A stretch of 64,000 bases of DNA from Caprella mutica (GCA_947561585.1 CANNZV010002304.1:40385-104384), one strand, 5' to 3'. Shown: positions 10,577 to 22,602, numbered from the stretch's first letter. A program made the numbers and translations. The notes: generated by a model not told the origin, from the sequence alone.

Positions 10577-11639
10577 GGGTCTAGGAAAATTGATCGAAAG
10601 CAATTGACCGAAAACAATTTATCGAAAGCAATTGATCGAATGGAAAATTAGTAGAAGGGAAAATTGATCGAAGGGAAAATTGATCGAAATGAAAATTGGT
10701 CGAAAGGAAAATTAGTCGAAAGGAAAATTGGTCGAATGGAAAATTGATCGAAAGGAAAAATGGTCGAAAGGAAAATTGGTCGAATGGAAAATTGATCGAA
10801 AGGAAAATTGGTTGAAAGGAAAATTGGTCGAATGGAAAATTGATCGAAAAGAAAATTGATCGCATAACAATTGATCGAAAGGAAAATTGATAGGATAGAT
10901 CAGCTTCATTTTTTTCTTCCATCTGTGAGTGCACTAACCGGTTTTAGTGTCCCTTTTTGTAACATTCCTTGGTAATTGTGACCGCACTCACAAAGTACTC
11001 ACTTAACACCGACGGTGTTAAGTGACTTTGTTCATGAATCCATTTTCCTTTCTGACTGCTTCTTCCTATCTCTTGTATTTAGTTCCCTTTTGCCGTCAGT
11101 GATATGGCTTTTGGTTCCGAAACAGACGTTAAACCTATACTAAATTAATTAATTATTTAACTTTCATTTCACAAGTTATCTAGAACTACCTAAATTCTAG
11201 AACTAAGAATACTTAAAGTTCTTCAAATTATAATATATTTCGAAGCATATAATTCTCTGTTATAGAAAAACAGTTGATTGAAGAAATGTTATACATAAAT
11301 TATTATTATATATTATTACTGTATAAATTATTATTATTATATATAAGTCATGGTAACAAGATCTACTAGCTGTAATATATTGCAAGTAAGTTTCCATGGT
11401 AATCCATGGTTTTAGTTATCATTGTCAATTAGTGTAAATAGATCCAATATCTTTTTCGATCAATTTTGTTTCGGTCAATTTTCCATTCGACCAATTTTCC
11501 TTTCGATCAATTTTACATTCGACTAATTTTCCTTTCGATCAATTTTCCTTTCGATCAATTTTCCATTCGATCAATTTTCCTTTCGATCAATTTTTCATTC
11601 GACCAATTTTCCATTTTTTCGATCAATTTTCCGGATCCC
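10577..11639. mobile_element. Foldback element C (Mutator-type MITE) with 15-bp minisatellite arms and perfect 9-bp target duplication
   Basis: The ends are GGGTCTAGGAAAATTGATCG and, on the other strand, GGGATCCGGAAAATTGATCG. Both are flanked by GTTAATAAC (10568-10576 and 11640-11648), an exact 9-bp duplication. The left arm (10586-10890) is about twenty ~15-bp units of type GGAAAATTGATCGAA/GGTCGAAT. The right arm (11456-11632) has the same units inverted. The interior carries the module shared with elements A and E. No transposase. A 9-bp duplication is diagnostic of the Mutator/MULE superfamily. Confidence 0.85.
10911..11100 (+). repeat. Core module shared by foldback elements A, C and E
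   Basis: Homologous to 32930-33150 and, inverted, to 3751-3972. It also contains an internal hairpin around CACCGACGGTG (CACTTAACACCGACGGTGTTAAGTG spans about 11001-11025). Confidence 0.7.
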
Positions 11640-11820
11640 GTTAATAACAGATATAGCTTACAGTATATTGAATCCAATGATGGAAATTCAAGCCTCATCA
11701 TTGACGTACGTATATCTAGGCTCCACTACAGTTCAATTTCGTTGATAGACAGATGATTGTGTAAACAAACAGATGGCAGAAACATTCTATCCGATGTGGT
11801 GAAACAGAATTACTTGCAAA

Positions 11821-12180
11821 TAACAAGATGACGAACCTTCACCGCCATTTATAAATGACCTTGACCATCCAATAATCCTTGAATTATAAATGACCTTGAT
11901 CTTTTACTCGTTCGCTCTCAAAATCTAATGAAATGGTTACTGGATAGTGACCATCGTCCCACCAAATTTCAGACAATACCTTTTGAGTTATTGAGTTATA
12001 AATGACCTTGACCTATGACCTTTAACCCGATTGCTCGCAAGAAATATAACCAAATGTTTCCTGGATTTTGTTGCGTCCCCCCAAATTTCAGGTAATTTAT
12101 TTGAATACTTTTTGATTTATTAATGACCTTGTTTGACCTTTTGTTTCCTTAATATTGAACAACCACCAAATTTCAGTCAA
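11821..12180. repeat. TGACCTTGACC-rich interspersed repeat, copy 1
   Basis: Degenerate ~120-130-bp units contain TTATAAATGACCTTGACC, a clause like CTCAAAATCTAATGAAATGG, CTGGATAGTGACC and CCAAATTTCAG. The same organisation occurs at 15270-15730. It starts after ACGAACCTTCACCGCC, which resembles the start of the second copy. Confidence 0.75.
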
Positions 12181-12190
12181 TTTATACTCA

Positions 12191-12285
12191 CAGTAAGTGA
12201 CTAAAGTAAGTGACACATACTAACACACACGCTATCGTATTAATATATACTCATAGTAAGTGACTAAAGTAAGTGACACACACTA
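12191..12285. repeat. Tandem duplication with GTAAGTGACTAAAGTAAGTGAC
   Basis: Two ~60-bp copies, each with an internal repeat of GTAAGTGAC, directly left of the PIF-type MITE. Confidence 0.85.
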
Positions 12286-12286
12286 A

Positions 12287-12989
12287 GGGTACGGTTACTA
12301 TGGATGCGTATTCGAGCGATTTTTTCGTACTGACGACATCTGATAAGATCGGATGAAAATGAAATTCGTACTTTCCAATGGGAGTGATTACAGTGGCAGC
12401 GATTTAGTCGTCAGAATACGTACGAAGTCGTCAGAAAAACTTCAGCGTTCAAATGAGTTTGATTTTTTCATGCGACTAGCGACAGATTCGGTAATTTTTG
12501 TGCTCAATTTTCTTACTTTCGATTTCTGTTACTGTTTACCCTTGTGATGTGGAAATATATTACTCGATACTACCTATCAGGAATAATACAGATATTATTT
12601 AATTATATATTTAATAACTACTTGTTTTATAGAAACTTGAATTTTTTTGTTACTTGGCGCAATTTTTTTCAATGAAATTGAATATCCTTATAGTAATATA
12701 AAAAATATTCTCCTTATTTTCCTATTAAGGTATTTCAAAAATTGTGTGCAGTGAAAAAAAAAGATCATTAGCGTCGCGTCTATTATTTCAAATGCACATA
12801 GGAAGGTTTATAATTCCTCCCGAGCATTATCTCAAATAAACATAGTTTAGGATCCAAATAATAATTGGGCAGAAACACACCGACTATCAGAAATCGCGTA
12901 CAGTGAAACCACCTCGCACTGACGACTAGTTCTGACGATATCGTCAGTGCGAAAAATAGCTCGAATATGCGTTCATAGTAACCGTACCC
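12287..12989. mobile_element. PIF/Harbinger-type MITE H with TAA target duplication
   Basis: Terminal inverted repeats start GGGTACGGTTACTATG, continue to about 30 bp with few mismatches (..CG.ATTCGAGC), and are flanked by TAA at 12284-12286 and 12990-12992. TWA duplications and GGG-starting ends are typical of PIF/Harbinger MITEs. The interior repeats CTGACGAC and GTCGTCAG, including palindromic CTGACGATATCGTCAG near the right end. No coding capacity. Confidence 0.85.
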
Positions 12990-12992
12990 TAA

Positions 12993-15269
12993 CTCACACC
13001 GTACGAATCGAAGGAAAAAGTACGTTTTTTCAGTATTGTAGAAATATGATAAATAGTTGCGTTATGTAATAATGTGCTGGTGATTCAATATAATTTGGTA
13101 AATTTTGAGTAATTTGGTCTAGCGTGAACATGGCTAAAGAATATAAAATAATTACTTCATACTGCTTGACATACATATTACATTTCTTATCAGTTTTAGG
13201 AAGCGGACTCCAAATGAATGAATAAATAAACAAACAAGTAGCAATTCTCGTTACATACGCAATAAATTAAATTATTGCATCATCTTTAGTCTTCCCCTAT
13301 TTCCGTACAGTGGACTAAATTTCCCCTCCCCCTCTCTTTGCCTGCATTATTACCTCATCAATAGCCAATAAGAGCCTTTATCTTTAATTATTACCTTATA
13401 TGGTAATATCAAAATTCAGGTAGCCAACTGTAATTAAAGTAAATTTTATTATTTAAAATAGGTGAACTTCTTGCACTTGTTTATATGTATTTAGGTAATT
13501 TATTATATGTAGGTTTAATGTGTTCTTTATGATATCTTAAATTGATTTAACAGTCGTAGAATTATAAATTGTAATCGATATTATTGAGTTTTCTTTAAAC
13601 TCTTCCTAAAGGAAGGAAGCGGTTGCTATAGGCTTGGCTTCCTCCATTCTCTTGTTGGCAATATCACAGTGAAGACGTGCGTAATAATTTCTTCTTAGTT
13701 CCTCATCACTTTGCATTTTTATATATGTAGTGTCCTCGCGCCAGATATTCTGGTGAATTATGGTATATTTAGTTTATATTTTTGTATTTTGTTTCATAGA
13801 TTTATTCACCTCTTTCAATATTTTATTATTATATTTAGTTAAATTTTATTTTCTTTATTCTAGGTCCGAGTGTAATACATAAACACTTTCTGTCTCTCTT
13901 TCTAAATAAACACTCTCTTATTAAATTAAATTAAGGAAACATTAAACTTGATATTTGTTTCTTTCAATTCCTCTAATAGTCAAACTCATTTCTGCATAAA
14001 TAATTACTACATACTTAACTGAATGATAATACCTATTTATTTTGCATTTGAATATGGCACATATTATCATTATTAAATAGCCATAAACACTCGACGGAGA
14101 TTATTAGGAGAGAGGTTAAAAATACCAATGCATGTAAAGACCATCTGTCTGTCATCAGTATTTTCATTGTGTATTATTTGTTCCCTTAATTTGTTTAAAT
14201 CTAATTATAGAAAGCGTGATGGATGAACTAACTAACCAAGGTAGGAACAAGCATAATCACCCCCATAAATATTTTGCTTATCTTTATTTTATCAGAGCTT
14301 ATATAAGGGGAGCTTGTCAAAAAAATGGTCACAATATCATTTTTCGTTTTTTTTGTCTGATATTAATCTATAGACATATCTCTACAATACTGTGGAAATA
14401 GAATTGCAAAATTCTAACGATAAGTCGACAAACGTACTACACTGAATACGTTCAGAGCGTTTCCCGCCTAAACATTTTCCAACCTAATTACTTAATGGTT
14501 ATGTAATTAAGTGGACGGAAGAGGGCTATCCACTGTCCAAAAGTCCCCCGTCACAATGAAGTTGTGTAACCGATAATGTCACATTGATGTGCTGTTATCA
14601 GAAGGCAAAACTCTTTATCAAACTTTAGAACCATAAAACTTCAGAGCCATTTTTCTCCTATTTCATATTTTGCACATTTAGCAAATTGAAATCGAATCTT
14701 CTTCCAGAGTTTTCAACCGATTTTTGTTATTCAACATTCAAAATTAGGGTAAATTCCTAGGCTACAATCCCTGGATTTATGAATTTCAAAATTCATTCAA
14801 AAAAAAAAAATTCTATGAAGTTTTTGGTGTATAAAATATCGGAAAAATCAATCAATTTTTACTTTTTCGTTATTTTGGTAATGATTTTCAAATTACAGTG
14901 AACATGGAAATATTTACATACTTTTAGCTGTTATGAAGCATAAAACATAAATATTGGTCAAGAATTGTTAGAGAAGATACATTTTGAAAATTTTCAAAAT
15001 GGACTCAAAAATAACTCAAAATATCAATAACTTTCAAAAAAACAATTTTTTAGAAGAATAATATGAACAAAAATGTCTTAGAAGTTTTTTACTTGTACCT
15101 TACATGTTTCAGAAACATCAAACGGTAAAAATTAAATAAACCTCATTTTAGAAAAGCTCTCCTTAAACTCAACGTTGAAGGTATTTTTATTTACGAGCTT
15201 TAGAATAGAAAGATTTCTATTCATCATCAGGAGAAGGCTCATTATTAATAACTAGATTACGTGCACTCG
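12993..15269. other. No gene recognised
   Basis: A long AT-rich stretch. Short frames at 13030-13233 and 14216-14401 show no family resemblance and have no supporting splice context. An A-run lies at about 14800. I see no RNA gene. Confidence 0.5.
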
Positions 15270-15805
15270 GTAGAGCACATACCTTCGCCGCCGCCTATCC
15301 GTTTGCTACCAAAATCTAATAAACTGGTAACTGGATAGTGACCAATCGTTTCACCAAGTTTCATGTAATATGGTTCAATAATTTTTTGAGTTATTGAGTT
15401 CTGAATGACCTTGACTTTTGACCGGAACGCTCCCAAAATTCAACAAGATGGTTCCTGGACACTGTCCAATCGTCCGATTAAATTTCAGACATTTTGGTTT
15501 AACACTTTCTGATTTATTGAGTTATAAATGGCCTTGACCTTGATCATTGACCTTTGACCTGATCGCTCCCAAAATCTAACAAAATGGTTCATGTTTATTG
15601 ACCAATCGTTTCACCAAGTTTCATACAATATGGTGCAAAACTTTTTAAGTTATAAATGACTATGACCTTGACCTTTGATCAGGTCGCTCTCAATTTCAGG
15701 CAATTTGGTTGAACACTTTTTCAGTTATGCGAATAACAAGATGATAAATATATAAATAAATAAATGCTGTTATTAATATAACCTTCCCGCATTCTGCGAA
15801 GGTAA
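15270..15805. repeat. TGACCTTGACC-rich interspersed repeat, copy 2
   Basis: Begins near CACTCGGTAGAGCACATACCTTCGCC and ends near GCGAAGGTAATAAAG, so ACCTTCGC and GCGAAGGT form short inverted ends. About four internal units carry ATGACCTTGAC(C/T)TTTGACC, GCTCCCAAAATC, TGGACACTGTCCAATCG-like and CAAGTTTCAT clauses. The copy at 11821 is a relative. Confidence 0.75.
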
Positions 15806-17225
15806 TAAAGAGAAATCTCTTTATTGGTCTGTCTGTCTGTCTGTCAGTCTATGGCAGGGGCTATTTTGGCACTCAAAACGGCACCACTGCCCACCCGGGA
15901 AACGGTGCTTTATTTTCTTCCAAAGAAAATTTAGAGTTTTTAGCCCTGACTGCTCTATAAATTAAAAGGATAATATAGAAGTGCATGGTCAACTAATTTA
16001 AGAACAGTATATTTGTAATGAATGACCTTGATACTTTGATAGTAAATTTTATCCCTTAATAAGGAATTTTTTGTTTATTGTTACAATAGTGCCGGTGTTT
16101 AATTTATTTATCTCTGTCTCTTTTTATCAAGATCAGTTAAATTTACATCTTTCATACGCTTGTCTTGGGATATTCAAACACAGTGGTAAATATTTATGCA
16201 ATCATTTTTAATTACCATTTTTAATAAGTTAGGTAAGTAATTTATCCTGTGAATTTATGAGTTACTTATTATTACTTATGCAAGATAGCTTATTTTTGTT
16301 TTTATTGTGATATTTTCACATGAAGAATTTTTTTTTATGTATCATTTATTAATTCTTTTTAATGCAAATGATAAATCTACTACCAATATTTATGCGCAAA
16401 ATATGTACCGTTGTACATGTTCGTACTTCAATTAAATATACCACCTCATTATATAATTACTCAGTATCCCAGCAATTTAGAAAACGAAAAGAAAATTGGC
16501 ACTTGAGATTCCATGTTTCGGCACTGAAAAACTCAATGTGTGCCCACCCCTGGTCTATGGTCTGTAACACTTTTACATAGAGTTATGATAAACTACTCTA
16601 TAGAGAGAGGAAGTGTTGCAGCGATTGCAGGACGCCAAGGACGACTTTGTAAAACCTTATTTTGATTATGTTATATCATTTCTCCATTAAATTTTGTTTC
16701 AGTTATATCATTTCTCCATTAAACTGACGCTAGATTGCCAGTCACGTGACCCAAAAATAAGGATTTTAGCGTCCCGCAAGACACGATATTATTTTTGCCA
16801 CTGACTCACCACTTGCACTTTTAGTAATATTCAGAAAATTAGGCTAAATATATTAACAAGTGGTAGCATGAATACCAATACTTGGATTAAATTATTTCAT
16901 TAACTGAATCAGAAATTATTTAAAAGCTTCAGTGTAAGTTTATAAAGAATTCTTTGCAATATTTGTTATAAAACTTAAATTCTCTACGAGTCTCTGTCTA
17001 TGATATAATAATAATATCGTAATTATTCAATTAGTAGCTTCATTTACATCTGAGAGCATGGGCCAGAAATGTGGATCGTTAAATTACACAAATACTGATA
17101 ATGATGCAATTGAAAACACGTTATTCTTAACGGATAAGTACACAAGTTACCTTTTATTTATTTGTCTGTCTGTGGTCTATACCGCTTTCAGTAATATTCT
17201 GAAAATCAAACGAAAATTACAAAAT
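15806..17225. other. No gene recognised; short CTGT microsatellite
   Basis: (GTCT)n at about 15829-15846. The rest is AT-rich without supported features. Confidence 0.5.
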
Positions 17226-18300
17226 GTTGATTAAAAAGAAAAAAAATCAGGAATACTGAAAATGAAAAAAAGAAAGAAAAATAATCGATCTATAAAAATA
17301 TCGGTTACCAGAAATAGTATCGAAAAACAGAATTTCTTCTATTGTCCATCAGTTTTGACGGGTAATACACTAGAGCCCTAGACAGAAAAATCCTAGAAAC
17401 AGAAAAATCCGTGTAGAAACAGAACAAATCTGGAAACCGAAAACTCAAGAGAACCGGATAAAATAACAGAAAAAATTGAATATAAAAAAAGTCCGAGGGT
17501 CTTTCCCAGAATAGATGCACAAAATATTTATTATTATGATTATTTCAAATATCAATATTTGTTAATTTATTAGAGGCACAATATTAATTATAAATTGGCT
17601 ACCTGTAATACAAACAAGAACGGAAATCAAAACTAAATTTACCTCCTTTCATAGATGAGCTCTAATGCTCTTCTGAAATATATTCTTCAAACTTTAAAAA
17701 CTGAAGAAGATGAATTTTCATTATTAAGTTCAATGAATTTCGGCACAACAACATAAACTTATAGTTCAATAAAAATATTTCATTGTAAATACTTTATTAT
17801 TTAGATAATTTATAGATAAATAATTTATACCTAGTTCAATAAATTTATTTAATGTAAATACTTTATTATTTAAATAATTTATAGATAAATAATTCATAGT
17901 TCAATAAATCTTAGTTTTTATTGAATTTTATATTATTTTATTATCTTGGGATCTATGATACACATTTGTGCCACTATTCCATGAAAAACCCGAATCCGAA
18001 ATTACAGAAATATTTGGAAAAATTTAAAATCCAAAAAAACTGAAAATCAGAAAGAGCGTAAATCCGGAAAATATAAAAAATGAAAACAGAAATACTTTAA
18101 AAACAAAATCCGTAAAAAGACAAGATAAGGAAAACCGTAAATCCAAAAAACTGGAAATACCGAAAATCTGAAAAAACGAAAATCTGGGAAACTGAAAATC
18201 GGGAAACTGTTAATACGGAAAACCGATAATCCGGAAAAAAGAAAACCCAGAAAATCTTGAAATGCAGAAAAAACAGAAAACAGAAAAATACAAAAAAAAA
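17226..18300. repeat. Two degenerate purine-rich GAAAATCCG arrays flanking a short tandem duplication
   Basis: 17226-17500 and 17978-18300 are strings of ~10-bp degenerate words such as CCGAAAATCTGAAAA and ATCCGGAAAA. Each is near TTTTGACGRGTAATA (about 17354 and 18317). Between them, about 17765-17910 holds two copies of a ~77-bp unit with AATACTTTATTATTT and ATTTATAGATAAATAAT. Proline/phenylalanine-rich frames on the minus strand are repeat artefacts. Confidence 0.65.
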
Positions 18301-19119
18301 ATATTGCACTGTCATTTTGACGAGTAATAACACTTGCTGTTAGATGCTTACACCCATTGAGTTGCAGTCCACTCCTTAGCTAATTCTTATATTTTGATTG
18401 AGTTCCTACACAAAAGTGAATATCTTCTTTATCTTTAAGAGTAAACAAGATCTAAATAAGAGTGGTAAGTCACTCACAAGTTCGTATATTTGTTTTCCTC
18501 TTCAAACTAACAAAAGAGTTTGAAGTCCTGTTTAAGTCTTTAGATACTTACATGCAATTATTATATTCACCTTCTATATTCACTTTGACATGTTGCACAC
18601 ATCATTCTCTTTGACACTATTGAACTTATTTGTTTATTTGTGGTTTAAAAAGTGTTATTTTACACACAGGCTGCAGCAACTTGCAGGATATGCTTATCTG
18701 CAAAGGACATATATGACGTCAGCAACTTGATAAGTCGTACAAATAAATATACATTTCGCTATATATAAGTATAAGTTTTTAATCCTGCTTAAATTTAAAT
18801 ACTTTATATAATAAAGTAGATACTTTATAAATATATATTTCATTAAATGATACATGCAGTCGGGTAGATACCAGTTTTTTTGATAATTTTTCCAAATTTC
18901 TGAAATGCTTTTTGGTGTTATCTTCTTGGAAATTAAAAACAATTTTTGACAACCATTTGATAATGTATTTTTTGATCATTTTTTACAATATTTCGTCGTT
19001 GTACGAACGATATCTTCAGGTAAAATAGATCTGTAGAAACGGTACATTTATTAATAAAATTATGAAAGTTAAAAGATATTTTCTATAATGTCTACTAGGT
19101 GATACCATTTCTGAGAAAG
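18301..19119. other. No recognisable feature
   Basis: AT-rich DNA. Short minus-strand frames near 18694-18979 are AT-biased and unconvincing. Confidence 0.5.
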
Positions 19120-19122
19120 TTA

Positions 19123-20174
19123 GGGCTGATCCACACCATCGCTCCGGTCACGCTCCGCTCTCGCTCCAGTCACGGTCCGGTCTCATCCTTGTGCATACAC
19201 ATGTTCGGTCCGGTCACGGTCCGCTCTCGCTCCCGTCCCTTTCGTATCATCTGATTTTGCAGTGATTATCATTGCACTCAATTGATGGTGAACGGGATGA
19301 GAGAAAACAAATAAGTAGATATTTTGAGTTCATCCTATGCTAAAAGACAGGAAGTGTGAAGGATATCAACTCGTTGTATTCTCATCTAATATAGATGACA
19401 AAACTAAATTTTTCTATTATTTTCGCAGCAATATCGACTGATTTCGCTTCATAATTTGTTGATCTATTGTTAGCGCAGCCCTCAACCGATAGCGCAACCA
19501 ATGATTGATTGCTGCACGTTCGAATGATAAAGAATGTATTTAGTTTAAGCATCTAAATGGTATATTTAATAGGGATACCATCAACCGATTGTTGTGCGTT
19601 CGATTGATATGGATTTCTATAATTTCTATATCTAATTGTTACATTTCATAGGGAAATCATCAATCGATTGAAGGTTACTCCATGAAATATAACAATTTTT
19701 TTGTTTAAAAAGACTATATCTTTCCATTAAAATCAAGACAATTAGATGCATAAACTAAAAAACTCACTATCATTCGAACGCGCAACAATCGATAGATGGT
19801 TGCGCCATCGGTCGATGGCTGCAATAACGATTGATCAATAGATTGCGCGGCGAAATCGGTCGATATTTCAGATCAGTCAAATGCGCGTGACATATATATG
19901 TGTAGTAAAATTCAAGAAAAAGCACGCACATAATAAAATTGGACCGCAACTGGAGCGTTGCTAATACACACTGGCAGTGCCGCTCCGCTCACGGTCCGAT
20001 CACGCTCCAGTCAAAATATCTTTGGATTGGATCGTGACCGGAGCGTGACTGGAGCGTGACCTGACCGGCACTGCCAGTGTGGATGCTCTACGTGAAATGC
20101 ATTAAAGAATATTGGACCGGACCGTGACTGGAGCGTGAGCGGAGCGTGACCGGAGCGATGGTGTGGATTAGCCC
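19123..20174. mobile_element. PIF-type foldback MITE G with 11-bp repeat arms and TTA target duplication
   Basis: The ends GGGCTGATCCACACCATCGC and GGGCTAATCCACACCATCGC (other strand) are flanked by TTA at 19120-19122 and 20175-20177. Just inside, both arms consist of tandem 11-bp units: GCTCCGGTCAC, GCTCCGCTCTC, GCTCCAGTCAC, GGTCCGGTCTC. A second smaller palindrome with CACTGGCAGTGCCG at 19969-20075 sits within it, as does a copy of the CGATCGAT foldback (19425-19900). No transposase. TTA plus GGG ends point to PIF/Harbinger. Confidence 0.8.
19425..19900. mobile_element. CGATCGAT-type foldback nested in MITE G
   Basis: The left arm AATATCGACTGATTTCGC and right arm GCGAAATCGGTCGATATTT are inverted. 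Both carry GCGCAACCAATGATTGATTG-type words and GTTCGAATGATA at about 100-bp spacing. It is a shorter relative of the element at 38236-39311. Confidence 0.7.
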
Positions 20175-20390
20175 TTAGAGCTATTAACAAATTAGAGATA
20201 TGAAGACAGGGGTCAAGAGAATAAAGTTCTATTTAGTGCGAAATTTTAAATATGGAGTAAACATATTTGTAAAGGTGAATTTAGAAGAATAAATTGAATA
20301 GAATTATAAAGTGAATTTTAGAATTATTTTTGAGGACAAACGGTAATAATATATAATAAAGTCAAATGAACAGTGGTGATGATTGGTTGG

Positions 20391-20561
20391 CTATTGATAA
20401 TTAAATTGACTGAAAATTTTTAGTGTTCTATTGAAGTCTTCGCATTGTACATTTATGGATGGTTTGTGTTCTTTGATGAGTAGTGCTTCTAGTATGGGCA
20501 GTTCTATTCTATTGTTGTTTATTGCGAGTATCTTGACATCTGGTAGCATTGTAGAGATGCA
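20391..20561 (-). pseudogene. Penelope-like element C-terminal (GIY-YIG region) remnant
   Basis: A 56-codon frame ends at the TAG at 20391. It contains DVKILAINNN, ELPILEALLIKEHKPSIN and RTLKIF. The segment with (I)LEALLIK-x-x-KPS-(I/L)N is the conserved C-terminal part of GIY-YIG nucleases as found in Penelope-like retroelements. The upstream part with the GIY and YIG motifs and the reverse transcriptase is absent. The assignment is from motif memory. Confidence 0.5.
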
Positions 20562-20918
20562 AACACATTACTTGTGTCCGCATAACTGCTTTGGCGAACC
20601 TATATAATTACGTGTAATGAGCATTCACAGCCAGTTACCATTTGGCTCGCATGAGATTAACACCTAAATCTCAAGTCCTTAGTTTACGAGACCAATACTT
20701 GTGAATACTTAGTGAAGTGCATTGTGTTATAATTATTGCTTGATCTATAAATACAATCCCTTTTGAGTTATAATAAATAGAGTGTTATTTAACCTAAATA
20801 CGTTTGAGCACAGACCAAAGGCCTGAGGTCGGAACCATATAAGCAAGTTTTTTTCTAGGGCATGGCAATGAGTATTTAATTAAAGGAGATTAAAAGAAAT
20901 AAAGATCAATCTGAAAAG

Positions 20919-21152
20919 TGGCGCATAAGTAACGCACCCTTAAAAAAAACTATGAAAGGTATTGCGATGGGAATAATTGCTAAAGATAGAAGAACTCTAA
21001 AAGTTTATTCACATTTCGTATCCTGTCTGCAGATACCCAGTGTATATTGCGGGTATAAATCTATAAAATTTACCTTCAAAATGGTGCGCTACACGAAATA
21101 ACAACGAGCAAAAATTGTTGAACTCTACCTTTCGTGTAATAGTTTAATAATA
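20919..21152 (+). mobile_element. Mariner 5' fragment at left end of F-box unit 1
   Basis: Matches the first ~235 bp of the mariner at 26633: GTGGCGCATAAGTAACGCAC, then the beginning of the transposase frame (MVRYTK, stop, QRAKIVELYL). The same truncated fragment, with the same TAA in place of the seventh codon GAA, recurs at 50416, 56213 and 62012. Confidence 0.9.
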
Positions 21153-22396
21153 AAGAATTCATATATCTTATTATTATTCATTAATACCAAATAATTGTTG
21201 TCTTTTATTTGTAGTCTTTTTCTCGATAACCAATTTCACAAAATGCATACGTATCTTGTTTCGTTGAAAGTAAATCATTTCCCTAGCTGTATCTTCTCGT
21301 TTTCTATATGAAAGAAAATTTTGTCGGCATATTGTAACAGAGACTACGCCAATAAATTATTTGATTAATACTTTGATATTAATTTATTCGTGTGATAATT
21401 AGTTATATTGAATAAGGAAACAAATGATAATTGCCTGAAATTTTCTCTTGTTGGAAAAGAGTTTGATGATTAAATGTTTGATGTTTTCATCAATCAACCC
21501 TTATCCTAATTAGGCAATTTAGTTGAATCAATATTTTCTGTGTTTTACTAGGAGATATAGTAAGTATAATTCGAAATCTCTTCTCATTTTAAATAATTAA
21601 CAGGTGATGTTTTTACTTGAATATAACATCTAAATTATCAAACTTCCAACTTCTTTCCAAACCGAAAAGTAAACAGTCTAGGAACAGTAAACTGGAACTA
21701 TGTGTAATGTCGAACAAAAATTAAATAACACTCAAAAAGGAGCTGCAAAAGTGGTGACCCAAACGAGTTTTAAAATTAATTCAATCATTCTAATATGTAT
21801 ATTTTAATTATCGATTTTTTTCTTTCTTGATTTTTATTCTTTTATGTTAACTTCAATTAGAAATGAGTATGTTTGACAAATACTGCATTCAGAATTTGGT
21901 AACCAAATTTGGTAATTTGGTAACCCAATCGTTATTTAAGAAATTACATTTTGTGATAAATTTTTATTAATAATGATAGAAATCAATAACTTTCAATAAA
22001 CTGAAGACCAGAGCACCTGAGATAACAATTATCGCAAATATAAATCTCGTAAAGAATAATAGAATACGTTTTATTTCTTATCTCAACATGTAATATTTTA
22101 TTAATAATTTAAGCTGTTTATATGTCAACTTCATGCAAAACACGCTTAATCTTAAGAAATATTTTGTAATATCACCATGAAAATGAGTCTATGTAATTCA
22201 AATATACCCTTAATGATAAGCCAGGAAAATATGATACGAATGCATGGTATAACTTAATATTCATTCGATATTCATATCTCAACTGTTAGGGCAAATAACT
22301 AAAGTATATACGTTAACATAATCAGAATAATAGTTAATATATATTTTGAATTCTTATTAAAGTTACAACAAATTTGAAGGTAAAGATAATATTCAT

Positions 22397-22404
22397 TATA
22401 TAAG
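22397..22404 (+). promoter_or_regulatory. Candidate TATA box of F-box copy 1
   Basis: TATATAAG, conserved at the same place in units 1-5, about 190 bp upstream of exon 1's first ATG position. A transcription start about 30 bp downstream would leave a ~160-nt leader. No transcript evidence. Confidence 0.4.
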
Positions 22405-22602
22405 AAAATACACCACATTCATTGTTTGTATGTACATTATCACATCCGGTTTGTCACTAGTGGTTCTACGACTTGGGTCTTCGACCACTCATTCGGTCAT
22501 TTACAGTGTACCTGCGGTGGTGAAAGGACGTCTGAACTCTAACTGTGTCACTGAAGATAAACTTTACGTAGTTTATAATAAATAATTACTTCTGATATTA
22601 AA

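Noticed and set aside
10581..10934. A 117-codon frame rich in Phe, Ser and Asn
   Set aside because: Translation of the 15-bp foldback arm; the same peptide appears from the opposite arm at 11466.
15285..15310. tRNA-like ACTCGGTAGAGCACA sequence
   Set aside because: Resembles a D-arm or T-arm fragment only; no cloverleaf can be formed and it is the border of a dispersed repeat.
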